Origin: Crotalaria pallida
Lineage: Eukaryota; Streptophyta; Magnoliopsida; Fabales; Fabaceae
DNA length: 64,000 nucleotides
NCBI GenBank assembly: GCA_037953625.1
Contig: CM075651.1
Span: 129,050,501-129,114,500, forward strand
Direction: 5' to 3'
Part shown: one piece after another, positions 36,175 through 45,559 of the stretch
How the letters are laid out: each line of letters starts with the position of its first letter
Numbering within the stretch: position 1 is the first letter of the stretch
Notes under the pieces: model-generated
Seen by the model: only the letters and a program-made list of their open reading frames with translations
Database searches by the model: none
What the model was told of the DNA's origin: nothing
Position numbers and translations under genes: made by a program

Positions 36175-36748
36175 GGCTTAAATACCAAAATAGTCCCTAT
36201 AATTGTTGCTCATTTTGAAATTGGTCCCTATAAAATTTTTTCTTTTGTTTTGGTCCCTAACATTATTTATTGTTTTGGTTTTAGTCCCCCACATTTAAAT
36301 TGGATGGAAATCGTTAACATGGCCTAACGGAATGGGGGTCAAGAGGCTGCTGCTGGGAATATATGGTGGTCAAGAGGCTGCTACTACTAGGAATGATCAT
36401 CCGTCTACACAACCTGCACAGTCATGTAGAAAGAGGATTTTATCAGTTGATCTAGCCCTCTTTATACATGATTGTGCAGGTTGTGCAGATGGTTGCTCGT
36501 TCCCAGCAGCAACAACCTCTTGACCACCATTCCCAGTAGCAACAGCCTCTTGACCACCATTCTGGTAGGCCACGTCAGTGATTTCCATCCAATTTAAACA
36601 TGGGGGACTTAAACCAAAAAAATAAATAATGTCAGAGACCAAAACCAAAAAAATAAATAATGTCAGGGACCAAAACCAAAGAAATTTTTTTATAGGGACT
36701 AATTTCAAAATGAGCAACAATTATAGGGACCATTTTGATATTTAAGCC
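36175..36748. mobile_element. long-hairpin MITE with perfect 9-bp TSD
   Basis: 574 bp, ends GGCTTAAATACCAAAATAGT and ATTTTGATATTTAAGCC, TSD TAATAATAA at 36166-36174 and 36749-36757. Arms are inverted repeats throughout, including the inner part (GTCAAGAGGCTGCTGCTGG against CAGCAACAACCTCTTGACC), so a transcript would form a hairpin several hundred bp long. Open frames at 36332-36523 and 36397-36720 follow the two arms and are not separate genes. Confidence 0.85.
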
Positions 36749-36757
36749 TAATAATAA

Positions 36758-37458
36758 ATATGAATGGCAAATGACACCTATGGCTCTTCACTCATAGAAA
36801 AAGATAGGGGGAAATTGTTATTTTAAAATAGTGCAAATTTTTTTTTTTGCTATTGAACTTTCTCTCTATTTTTTATTTTGTCTCTTTGCTATACTGAAAG
36901 GGTGGTATGTGGATTTTTGTTTATGTTTGGTGTTGGCTTTCTGGTTGCTTATGATATCATTACTATCATTCTGCGATAAAGAAAAAAACAACTTTGGATT
37001 AAAGATATATCTCATACTGCTAAAAAATATACTAATTTTAGTTCAAAATTAAAATTAATAGGAACCCTCATCCACATCAGACTCTTTGAGTGTTCATGTT
37101 TGTGTGAATCCTAAACTCATGCTCAATTGGTCTATTCAATTTAGAATTTTCAATCCTTTTCTATGATTCTGCATCTGAGAATTTTCTTATGTGTTTTCTT
37201 TCTAATGGAAGTTCTCATTAAGGGATTTCCACTTTCTAAACTCTTGGTTAAACAACTCACTGTTCTCCAATAGTTATTGCACTGCTTTGGGAGTTTGTGT
37301 TACTTTCCTCACAAATGGCTACTATATAAGTAAGCTTTCAATTTAAATATAAAAACTTATGGAAGCAACTTCATAAATTTTCTTATTTTTTTATGTCAGT
37401 TTATATATCTGATTGTGTATCCATTTATCTTACGAAACCAACAAATTGATGTTATTAG
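36758..37458. other. non-coding (probable intron) sequence
   Basis: AT-rich; no coding signal. It ends at the acceptor GTTATTAG before 37459. Confidence 0.4.
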
Positions 37459-37721
37459 GTAACTGAGCCTTTGAAGATAATGCAGAGAACAGGGTCTAGC
37501 GAATGGGAAATTAGCAGTGACACTATGGCAGAAGATGACGTATATACGCAAGACGATACTATAAACATCTATGAAAAACCTGCGAACAAGAAAAAAAAAT
37601 GGAAAATGGAAAGCTCGCTGGTTTATTCTTGGTATCAAGTTCTTTTTGTTCTGTTTCCTAGAACCTATGTGTGTAAACTACCACAATATATCTAAAAAAA
37701 TATTGCAATCAATAGTTCCAT

Positions 37722-37733
37722 AAGGCTCTGGGA
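37722..37733 (+). pseudogene. 5' piece of the interrupted MGDG synthase exon
   Basis: AAGGCTCTGGGA, codons K-A-L-G, lies directly before the CACTA element. The exon resumes on the far side at 51078 with GGAGATGCACTT (G-D-A-L), matching the conserved AKALGDAL region of MGDG synthases in one frame. Sequence upstream of 37722 no longer matches. Confidence 0.55.
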
Positions 37734-37759
37734 TCCACTACAAGAAATTCATTGATTAC

Positions 37760-38110
37760 CGAGGGCCAAATCCCTAGGTAATAAACCAAAATCCCTCGGT
37801 AATAACGAGTTACCGAGGGCCAACCGACGGCCTCGATTCTCTCGGTAAAAGTGGCGTTGGTAACATTTACCGAGGGAACACCGAGGGCTGGTTCCTCGGA
37901 AACAATTTTCTTTTAGCGAGGGCAATATCGAGGGCTAGACCCTCGGTAATTTACCAAGGGCTTCACAGAGGGCAATGTCCTCGGAAAAAATTTTCATTTA
38001 GCGAGGGGGTTGGCCCTCGGTAATTCAAATTTTTACAGAGAGGCACAGCCCTCGGTAACTAAAACGAAAATTGCATATGATACCGACGGATGTTGCCCTC
38101 GGTAATTTAA
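37760..38110. repeat. CACTA subterminal repeats, left
   Basis: Repeated GAGGGC / CCCTCGGTAA units in both orientations, about a dozen. Confidence 0.85.
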
Positions 38111-38854
38111 AAGACAAAAAAAAAACCTAGGGCTTATTTTAAATTATGTAAATTTTTTAATACCTGTTTAACATTTTTATAAAACGAGAATGATGTAAAT
38201 TTTTTTTAATATGAAAAACAAATATCATACACTCCCAAGGATAAAACCTATTAATTCAGGAATTACTAAAAAGTTAATGAAATTTTAAATACAAGGGAAC
38301 AAAATATTCGAAGGTACTAAATCCAAATGTTACTCAATATCCAAACTACCTAACAAACTACGAAAATACCAAATGTGACATCTTATTACATAAACCATAT
38401 GTTTTAATCATTATAACCATCATCGTCATCTGAGCCCAAGTTCTAGTAATGGTCATGCGGGCTAGGTGGAGGTGAGCGAGGCAAAACGTTATGCATGACG
38501 ATCTGCTCAAGACTAGCCAATCTTTCTTTCAGTGATTGATTTTCTAAAGTCAAGGTTGTAGGATTCTCATGTTTTGATGCTAACAATCTCTCTCCAAGCA
38601 ACAACATTGGCAACAAGCAAGCTACACCACATGAAGATTAGAATTAGGATTTTTATTAATTCTATTTCAATGTAATCTTTATTTTTTATGCAATGCATCT
38701 CATTGGTGTGGGTAGCTTAGGTGATTTTAAGCATCTTTAAATAATGTTTGATTAAGAGTGAAGATACTTTAAATCTTGATTAAATAGCTCTATTAAAAGT
38801 CTTGTGAAAATCCTTTTAGAAAAACCTTGTTTTTATTCAGATTCTGATCAGTTT

Positions 38855-38987
38855 ACTCGAGTAATGAGTATTGGGTCACTCGAGTAATTTATGTCATGAC
38901 AGGTTAATCGAGTAATGGTTTACACATCACTCGAGTAACTTAATCTGACATGTTTTAATCGAGTGATGTTATATGGTTTACTCGAGT
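38855..38987. promoter_or_regulatory. palindrome array 1 (ACTCGAGT), upstream of the LTR promoter
   Basis: Sites start at 38855, 38878, 38929 and 38980 (perfect ACTCGAGT) and at 38906 and 38957 (AATCGAGT). Spacing alternates at about 23 and 28 bp. The array ends about 24 bp before the TATA box, in enhancer position. Repeated in the 3' LTR at 46555-46687. Confidence 0.8.
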
Positions 38988-39010
38988 AATTCAATCAGTG
39001 TTTGGAAAAT

Positions 39011-39019
39011 TATAAAAGG
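39011..39019 (+). promoter_or_regulatory. TATA box of LTR A
   Basis: TATAAAAGG, followed by a C/T-rich stretch consistent with a transcription start about 30 bp downstream. The same box is in the 3' LTR at 46711. Confidence 0.65.
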
Positions 39020-39508
39020 ACTTAATTTTCTCTTTCACATGACATACACATTCATTCTTACAATTTTTATATACACTTTCAAAAGCAAATTCAAGAGTTA
39101 TTTTACATCTTTCAAAAGCTATCAAGATTCAACAAAGAACTTTTCATTCTTCAATCTATTTCTCTCATTGTTCAAATATTCTTGAGATCATAATTTTTGT
39201 TCTTAGTGGTTGTTGAAGATTTGCAATTTGTGATTGCATCATTGAAGTTTCAACACAAGTGAAGAATCTCACAAGGAAGACTTTGAGGATCAAATCAAAG
39301 CAAGAAAAGAGGATTGGTTGGAAGCATCTTCAATCAATTAGCAAGGAAATCTAGAATTCTCAAAAGGGGTAGATTAGATCAAAGTGTTTGGTACACACTT
39401 TGAGTTGGGTTTTAAGATAGGAGAACTAAGAATCTAGTTGCATCTTAAAACATTGTAAAATCTACATTTGAAGATTTCTAGTGAAGAATCTCTCTTGATT
39501 CAAGAGGG

Positions 39509-39545
39509 GACTGGAGTAGCTTTCAAGTGGGTGAAAGTGAACCAG
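39509..39545 (+). promoter_or_regulatory. conserved sirevirus LTR core with hairpin
   Basis: GACTGGAGTAGC, then CTTTCA-AGTGGG-TGAAAG (6-bp stem), then GAACCAG; the outer CTGG and CCAG can also pair. The same arrangement occurs in LTR D (63097-63134) and, with a different inner part, in LTR B (21226-21256). Confidence 0.6.
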
Positions 39546-39782
39546 GATAAATCCTTGTGTCTCTTTTATTTTCATTCCTTGTATTGCATTAATTCATTAA
39601 CAATTGCATTTTTAGGTTAGAATTGGGGTTTTCTTAATTCTACTCAATTGATCTAAAATTGCATGTTAATATTACTTGAAGTTGTTCATATTAATCATTC
39701 ATAATTTGTTGAATCATCATAGCATTGTTATTCTTGAAGAACTCCATTGAAAACTGAGTTTTAATTGAATTTTACCCAGTTT

Positions 39783-39967
39783 ACTCGAGTAAAGTTCTTG
39801 TCACTCGAGTAATCTGCTTTCAGTTTATGAACAATACTCGAGTAGGTTTTCTGTTACTCGAGTGATTTAAAAAATTGCTTTCGTAATACTCGAGTGATTT
39901 GCTGAATACTCGAGTGAAATTATTTTTGCTTGCGTATTACTCGAGTGAAGACTTGAGTTACTCGAGT
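39783..39967. promoter_or_regulatory. palindrome array 2 (ACTCGAGT)
   Basis: Eight perfect ACTCGAGT sites starting at 39783, 39803, 39836, 39856, 39888, 39908, 39939 and 39960; spacings alternate between about 20 and 32 bp. Repeated in the 3' LTR at 47483-47667. Confidence 0.8.
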
Positions 39968-40105
39968 AATCTGACTTGAATTTTTAAGAAATTTTATTTT
40001 CATAAAACCATTCTCTTAGGTGGACGAAAAATCTGTAATAAGGCTTCAATATTCTATTCACCCCCCCTCTAGACTATATTGAGCCGCTTGTTGGTTTCCA
40101 ACAAG

Positions 40106-40119
40106 TGGTATCAGAGCTC
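40106..40119 (+). promoter_or_regulatory. primer-binding site of element A (tRNA-iMet)
   Basis: TGGTATCAGAGCTC begins two bases after the LTR and is complementary to the 3' end of plant initiator tRNA-Met, the usual primer of copia elements. Confidence 0.92.
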
Positions 40120-40177
40120 GGACGAAAAATCCGAGCCTTAAAAAGCTTTTTCGAAAAGATCCTTTTACTTGGAAACA

Positions 40178-41965
40178 ATGGGCTCAATTTCAAATCCTTT
40201 TGGTGGTGAAGGAACTTCCATTAATCGTCCTCCACTATTCAATGGTGAGGGTTACGCTTATTGGAAGGTCCGCATGAAAATTTTTATTCAAGCCATAGAT
40301 ATGGAAATTTGGAACGCCATAGAGAATGGACCTTTTGTTCCTCAAACGAAAGTAAATGATGTTGTTTCGATCAAACCACAATCGAGTTGGGACAATGATG
40401 ATAAGAAGAAAGTTGCATTTGATTTAAAAGCTAAAAATATCATCACGTTCGCTCTTTCTTATGATGAGTTCTTTCTAGTATCTCAATGTGTTGATGCTAA
40501 ACAAATGTGGGACACATTACAAGTCACACATGAGGGCACTTCGGAGGTTAGAAGGGCTAGGCTAAATACACTCATGCATGAATATGAACTCTTTCGTATG
40601 CTACCTAATGAAAACATAGGTGACATGCAAAAGCGGTTCACTCATATCATAAATCATCTTTCTGCACTTGGAAAAGCTATTACTAATGGTGAAGTTGTTA
40701 ATAAGATTTTGAGATGTCTTAGCAGGGAATGGCAACCTAAGGTGACGGCCATTATGGAAGCTAGAGACGTGGATCAAATTGACTTAGCAACTCTATTCGG
40801 AAAGCTTCAAGAGCATGAAATGGAGCTTGGACGGTTATCCATGAATGAAGATGCCGATAGAAAGAAAAAGAGGATTTCTCTTAAATCAACTTCAAAATCT
40901 CTTAAGGCACAAGAGGAAAACTCTCAAGTGGATGACTCGGACTCCGATATAGATGATGAGACCCTTGGCTTGCTAGTTAAGAAGCTTGGTAGGTTCTTTA
41001 AGAGAAAGGGAAACTTTAATAAGAATAGACAAAGAGATTCTAAGGACTCACAACCAAGAAATAAGACTAACAAGGATCATATCAAGTGTCATGGGTGTGG
41101 AAAGCTTGGTCACTATCGATCAAAATGCCCAACTTATTCTAAGAAGTCGGAAGGTGACAACTCTAAGTTCAACTCATCTAAAGAAAAAAGGGCTTACATA
41201 GTATGGGATGAAGAGGAGAGTCAATCAACATCTAGCTCATCGGATGATGAAGAACTTGCAAATCTATGTTTGATGACGAAGCTTGATGAAGAGGAATCTT
41301 CAAGCATTAAATCAAGAGAGTACGTCAATGAGGTAGATTATCTTTCCGATGCTAGCTCTAGTTCTAATTCTCCTTCATTCAATGAATTGTACAATGTGTA
41401 TGTAGAGATGCATAAAGAGTTGAAGAAACTTGCTAAAATAAATGTTGAAAGAAAGAATTTCATAATGAAGCAACATGAAAAGATAATTGAACTTCAAAAA
41501 GATTTAGAAGAACTTAAGCTTCAAAATGAAACTCTTGAACTCATTTATGCAAACTCTACATGTAATTGTGAATTGAAATCAAATGAGACTTCATCTTGTG
41601 AAAATTGCAAGTCTTTGGAAAAAGAAGTTTTTAATTTGAATGATCGACTTGCAAGGATCATGAAAGGAGATACTTCATTAGATCATTTGCTTTCAACTCA
41701 AAGGAACAATAGCAATAGATCCGGTCTTGGCTATACCAAACCTAAGAAACGCAATTATCGCAAAGTTGGTGGATTTTCAAAGAATAAGATTTCTAAAAAC
41801 CCAACTTGCCATTATTGTGGGATCTTTGGGCATACCACGAATAAATGTAATATAAAGAAATTTGGTATACCAAGCGGAGAATATATTTGGATTGTTAAGG
41901 GGACTTCTCCCCATGCTAACAACAAAGGACCCAAGACCACTTGGGTACCTAAGTCAACCAAATGA
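40178..41965 (+). CDS. gag: sirevirus A Gag
   Basis: 595 residues from ATG at 40178 (MGSISNPFGGEG); the same context and MGS…NPFGGEG start occur in element D. The N-terminal half holds the copia gag domain (YWKVRMKIFIQAID … MQKRFTHIINHL). Around residue 300 lies a CCHC zinc knuckle (CHGCGKLGHYRSKC), then an acidic Ser-rich stretch, a long coiled coil (about 405-470), and a second knuckle (CHYCGIFGHTTNKC) near residue 545. It ends WVPKSTK. Gag packages element RNA into cytoplasmic virus-like particles. The frame is fully open. Pol lies in another frame and begins 15 bases after the stop. Confidence 0.93.
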   Translation: MGSISNPFGGEGTSINRPPLFNGEGYAYWKVRMKIFIQAIDMEIWNAIENGPFVPQTKVNDVVSIKPQSSWDNDDKKKVAFDLKAKNIITFALSYDEFFLVSQCVDAKQMWDTLQVTHEGTSEVRRARLNTLMHEYELFRMLPNENIGDMQKRFTHIINHLSALGKAITNGEVVNKILRCLSREWQPKVTAIMEARDVDQIDLATLFGKLQEHEMELGRLSMNEDADRKKKRISLKSTSKSLKAQEENSQVDDSDSDIDDETLGLLVKKLGRFFKRKGNFNKNRQRDSKDSQPRNKTNKDHIKCHGCGKLGHYRSKCPTYSKKSEGDNSKFNSSKEKRAYIVWDEEESQSTSSSSDDEELANLCLMTKLDEEESSSIKSREYVNEVDYLSDASSSSNSPSFNELYNVYVEMHKELKKLAKINVERKNFIMKQHEKIIELQKDLEELKLQNETLELIYANSTCNCELKSNETSSCENCKSLEKEVFNLNDRLARIMKGDTSLDHLLSTQRNNSNRSGLGYTKPKKRNYRKVGGFSKNKISKNPTCHYCGIFGHTTNKCNIKKFGIPSGEYIWIVKGTSPHANNKGPKTTWVPKSTK

Positions 41966-41979
41966 TATCTTTCTTGTAG

Positions 41980-43101
41980 GTGTGTCTTCGAACCAAAGAG
42001 CGCAAATGGTACTTGGATAGTGGTTGTTCGAGACACATGACGGGAGACAAAACGCACTTCATGGAACTTACTCCGAAAAATGATGGATTTGTGACATACG
42101 GCGACAACAACAAGGGCAAAATTCTAGGAGTCGGGAAGATCGGTAACGTATCTAACCTTGTCATAGAAAATGTCCTATGCGTAGAAGGCTTAGAACACAA
42201 CTTGCTTAGTATAAGCCAACTATGCGATATGGGCAATTATGTGACTTTTACTCCGGAATTATGCTTCATTAAGTCTTCTATAGATGATAGTGTTAAGTTT
42301 GTTGGTCGTCGCTCTAATAACACTTACTTAATTGATTTGGATGAGATAACTTCACTATTTTCAAAATGTTTCAAATCTTTTGATGATGAAATTCGTCTTT
42401 GGCATAGACGAATTGCTCATGTGAATGTGAATCAATTAAACAAACTTTTGCGAAAAGATTTAGTGATTGGTTTCCCTAAACTAAATTTTAAGCTTGATGG
42501 CATTTGTGACTCTTGTCAAAAGTGCAAGCAAGTTAAAAGTTCTTTTAAACCTAAAAATGTGATAAGCACAACAAAGCCTTTGGAGCTAATCCATATGGAT
42601 TTGTTTGGCCCTTCACAAATTAAAAGTTTAGGTGGCAATTACTATGGATTTGTTTTAGTAGACGATTTTACTAGATTCACATGGACATTATTTTTATCCG
42701 CAAAAAGTGAGGTTTATAAATGTTTTAAAAAATTTGCCAAACTCATCCAAAATCAACTAAGTTTGAAAATTGTGTCTATTAGAAGTGACCACGGAGGTGA
42801 GTTTGAAAATACTAGGATTGATGCGTTTTGTGATAAGTTTGGTATTGATCATCAATTTTCGGCCCCTAGGACTCCGGAGCAAAACGGAGTTGTAGAAAGG
42901 AAAAATAGAATATTAGTGGAACTTGCTCGTTCTATGTTGATAGAATCAAATGTTCCTAAATATTTTTGGGCCGATGCAGTAAACACTGCTTGTTATGTGC
43001 TTAATAGGGTTCTTATTCGTCCGCATTTAAATAAAACACCTTATGAACTTTTAAAAGGGAGAAAGCCAAATATTTCACATTTTTCATGTTTTTGGGTGTA
43101 A
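41980..43101 (+). CDS. pol: sirevirus A Pol, part 1: protease and integrase
   Basis: The frame opens right after a TAG at 41977-41979, in a frame different from gag, and no ATG precedes the protease motif, so Pol is probably made as a Gag fusion. Protease: WYLDSGCSRHMTGD (active-site Asp). GAG-pre-integrase: LWHRRIAHVNV and CDSCQKCK. Integrase core: IHMDLFGPS, RSDHGGEFE and PEQNGVVERKNR (D, D, E). It ends prematurely at 43101 (HFSCFWV): one base too many in the T-run near 43090 shifts the frame, and the protein continues in the frame of the next entry. Otherwise intact. Confidence 0.9.
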   Translation: MCLRTKERKWYLDSGCSRHMTGDKTHFMELTPKNDGFVTYGDNNKGKILGVGKIGNVSNLVIENVLCVEGLEHNLLSISQLCDMGNYVTFTPELCFIKSSIDDSVKFVGRRSNNTYLIDLDEITSLFSKCFKSFDDEIRLWHRRIAHVNVNQLNKLLRKDLVIGFPKLNFKLDGICDSCQKCKQVKSSFKPKNVISTTKPLELIHMDLFGPSQIKSLGGNYYGFVLVDDFTRFTWTLFLSAKSEVYKCFKKFAKLIQNQLSLKIVSIRSDHGGEFENTRIDAFCDKFGIDHQFSAPRTPEQNGVVERKNRILVELARSMLIESNVPKYFWADAVNTACYVLNRVLIRPHLNKTPYELLKGRKPNISHFSCFWV

Positions 43102-43102
43102 G

Positions 43103-45085
43103 GTGTTTGTTTTAAATAACGGAAAGGAACCGGTCGGCAAGTTTGACTCCAAAGCCGACGAAGGCATATTCATAGGTTATTCAACCCATAGCAAAGCATA
43201 TAGAGTCTACAATAAAAGAACATTAACCGTTGAGGAATCCGTGCATGTTGTATTTGATGAATCTTCGAAAGGAGATTGTGTTGTTTCTTGTGATGATGAT
43301 AATATAGGTACATTTTTGGATCATGAGAAGTCAACACCACAACAAATGGAAGAGAATCAAATTGAAGATGGAGAGGTGCAAGCACAAGATAAAGACTTAG
43401 CACAAGAGATTCAATCTCAATTACCAATAGCTTGGAAATCAAACAAAAATCATCCGATTTCTAACATCTTAGGTGACATTGCGAAGGGAGTGGTAACCCG
43501 ACGCACTTTAAATAATTTTTGTTATTATGTTGCCTTTGTATCTCAAAGAGAACCTAAGAATATCAAAGAGGCTCTTCAAGATGATCATTGGATTATGGCC
43601 ATGCAAGAAGAATTAAATCAATTTGAAACAAACCAAGTTTGGGAGCTTGTGCCAAAACTCGATGATCTTCCTGTGATTGGTACTCGGTGGATCTATAGGA
43701 ATAAGTTAGATGAATCGGGTATTATTGTTAGGAATAAAGCTAGGTTGGTAGCACAAGGTTATAGTCAAGAAGAAGGAATCGATTACGATGAGACATATGC
43801 TCCTGTTGCTAGACTAGAAGCTATTCGTATTTTTCTCGCTTTTGCTTCGATAATGAATTTTAAATTGTATCAAATGGATGTTAAGAGCGCCTTTCTTAAC
43901 GGATACATTCAAGAGGAAGTTTACGTGTCACAACCTCCCGGATTCGAGAGTTTTGAGCATCCGGACTACGTTTACAAACTGAAAAAGGCTTTGTACGGTT
44001 TGAAACAAGCTCCTAGAGCTTGGTACGACCGACTAAGCAATTTTTTATTACAAAAAGGTTTTAAACGAGGCACTGTTGACACTACACTTTTTATTGAACG
44101 TTCCGGTAAGGATATTTTATTGGTTCAAATATATGTTGACGATATTATATTTGGTGCTACTAACGATAACTTGTGTAAGAAGTTTTCAGACTTGATGCAA
44201 AGCGAATTCGAGATGTCGATGATGGGAGAGCTTGCATTCTTTCTTGGCCTTCAAATAAAGCAGCTTAATGATGGCATTTATATTCATCAGAGTAAATATT
44301 GTAGAGAGCTTCTCAAACGTTTTGGGATGGATTCGTGCAAATCCGCTTCTACACCAATGAGCGTTGCATGCTACCTAGATCAAGATGAGGCTGGAAAAGC
44401 GGTAGAGGTAACGAAGTATCGTGGTATAATTGGTAGTTTGTTATACTTAACTGCATCTAGGCCTGACATCATGTTTAGTGTATGTATGTGTGCACGTTTT
44501 CAAGCAAAACCGAAAGAGTCGCATCTAACTGCTGTCAAAAGAATTATGAAATACTTAAAGGGTACAACGAATACTGGACTTTATTATCCTAGGGATGCTT
44601 TTCTAAAACTTATAGGTTATTCGGACTCTGACTTTGCCGGTTGTAAAGTTGAGCGAAAAAGTACAAGCGGAACATGCCATTTAATTGGTAATTCACTTGT
44701 ATCGTGGTTTTCCAAAAAGCAAAACTGTGTTGCTTTATCAACCGCGGAGGCCGAATACATAGCTGCAGGTAGTTGTTGTGCACAACTTTTATGGATGAAA
44801 CAACAATTATCTGACTTTGGTTTAAATTTGACAAAAATCCCTATAAAGTGTGATAACACTTCGGCAATTAATTTGACTAAAAATCCAGTATTACACTCAA
44901 GGACAAAGCATATTGAAATTAGGCATCACTTTTTGAGAGATCATGTTCAAAAAGGTGATTGTGTTATTGAGTTTGTTCAAACTTCGGATCAATTAGCTGA
45001 TATCTTTACAAAACCATTACCAAGGGACACATTTTATAAAATTCGAAGAGAACTTGGTATTTTTGATGAATCAACTATTAGCTAA
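43103..45085 (+). CDS. pol: sirevirus A Pol, part 2: RT and RNase H
   Basis: Continues from part 1 after the one-base shift (VFVLNNGKEP). A variable Gln/Glu-rich linker is followed by RT (RWIYRNKLDESG, ETYAPVARLEAIR, YQMDVKSAFLNG, LKKALYGLKQAPRAW, catalytic VQIYVDDIIFG) and RNase H (IGYSDSDFAGC, STAEAEYIAA, KCDNTSAINL, TKHIEIRHHF). The end, LADIFTKPLPRDTFYKIR, is the canonical copia terminus. The YVDD and RNase H acidic residues are all present, so apart from the frameshift this copy looks able to encode active enzymes. Confidence 0.93.
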   Translation: MFVLNNGKEPVGKFDSKADEGIFIGYSTHSKAYRVYNKRTLTVEESVHVVFDESSKGDCVVSCDDDNIGTFLDHEKSTPQQMEENQIEDGEVQAQDKDLAQEIQSQLPIAWKSNKNHPISNILGDIAKGVVTRRTLNNFCYYVAFVSQREPKNIKEALQDDHWIMAMQEELNQFETNQVWELVPKLDDLPVIGTRWIYRNKLDESGIIVRNKARLVAQGYSQEEGIDYDETYAPVARLEAIRIFLAFASIMNFKLYQMDVKSAFLNGYIQEEVYVSQPPGFESFEHPDYVYKLKKALYGLKQAPRAWYDRLSNFLLQKGFKRGTVDTTLFIERSGKDILLVQIYVDDIIFGATNDNLCKKFSDLMQSEFEMSMMGELAFFLGLQIKQLNDGIYIHQSKYCRELLKRFGMDSCKSASTPMSVACYLDQDEAGKAVEVTKYRGIIGSLLYLTASRPDIMFSVCMCARFQAKPKESHLTAVKRIMKYLKGTTNTGLYYPRDAFLKLIGYSDSDFAGCKVERKSTSGTCHLIGNSLVSWFSKKQNCVALSTAEAEYIAAGSCCAQLLWMKQQLSDFGLNLTKIPIKCDNTSAINLTKNPVLHSRTKHIEIRHHFLRDHVQKGDCVIEFVQTSDQLADIFTKPLPRDTFYKIRRELGIFDESTIS

Positions 45086-45334
45086 TTGTATTTGATGCTT
45101 TTCGAAATCACCTTCAAGCCTATTTCAATGTGATTTGTATTTTGAGTTGTTGTATCTTATTAAAGTGTTTCTTATTTTTTTTGTGATATGTAGTTATGTG
45201 TGTATGTTTTCTATAATATGTTAATTGCTTTATTTGTATGTGTGTTACTTGCTAAATGCTAAGTGTTTCTATGTGGTTGTGCATGAAAAATGTTTTTGTA
45301 TGAAAAATTGCAATTTTAAAATTCTGGACAGTTC

Positions 45335-45559
45335 ACTCGAGTAACAGATATTTCACTCGAGTAATTTTAAAATCTCTTTCGTATTACTCGAGTAATTCTG
45401 TTTGTCACTCGATTAATTTTAAAATGACTTTCGTATCACTCGATTAGTTCATCCATCACTCGAGTAAATTTTTTTTAATCTTCGGCATACTCGAGTAACA
45501 TTTCTTTTCACTTGATTACTGCTCGAATCACTCGAGTAACGCATGAACATCACTCGAGT
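45335..45559. repeat. palindrome array 3, outside the LTRs
   Basis: ACTCGAGT starts at 45335, 45355, 45386, 45458, 45489, 45530 and 45552; ACTCGATT at 45407 and 45438; a degenerate ACTTGATT near 45510. Spacing again alternates near 20 and 31 bp. Confidence 0.8.

Larger units (their letters stand above)
34404..37631 (+). other. putative multi-exon gene, function unknown
   Basis: Three exon-like segments: a C/T-rich leader ending at a consensus donor (TTCG|GTATGTC, 34667); 35094-35179, after acceptor TACAACAG, coding LLGDKSPFSQQNLQG and DRDEETARIQ before GTAAGC; and one after acceptor GTTATTAG at 37459, coding EPLKIMQRTGSSEWEISSD then MAEDDVYTQDDTINIYE and KKKKWKME. The last two cannot be joined directly in frame, so at least one exon is unplaced or lost. 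A MITE sits in the presumed intron (36175-36748). I do not recognise the product. The MGDG synthase remnant begins only about 90 bp beyond the last segment, so this gene may itself be truncated. Confidence 0.3.
38557..40103 (+). repeat. 5' LTR of sirevirus A
   Basis: TGTAGGATTCTC … GGTTTCCAACA. TATAAAAGG lies at 39011. Six ACTCGAGT/AATCGAGT sites lie just upstream of it (38855-38987) and eight more near the 3' end (39783-39967). The sirevirus core GACTGGAGTAGC … GAACCAG is at 39509-39545. Confidence 0.95.

Noticed and set aside
36332..36720. Two small open frames in the hairpin MITE
   Set aside because: They encode near mirror versions of the same arms and have no independent coding evidence.
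38855..39967. CRISPR-like array (regular short repeats with unique spacers)
   Set aside because: Repeats are 8-bp palindromes within a plant retrotransposon LTR; no cas genes, and the organism is a plant.
40169..40177. Upstream TTG start for Gag A
   Set aside because: The ATG at 40178 matches the start of Gag D in context and sequence; the upstream codon is not ATG.
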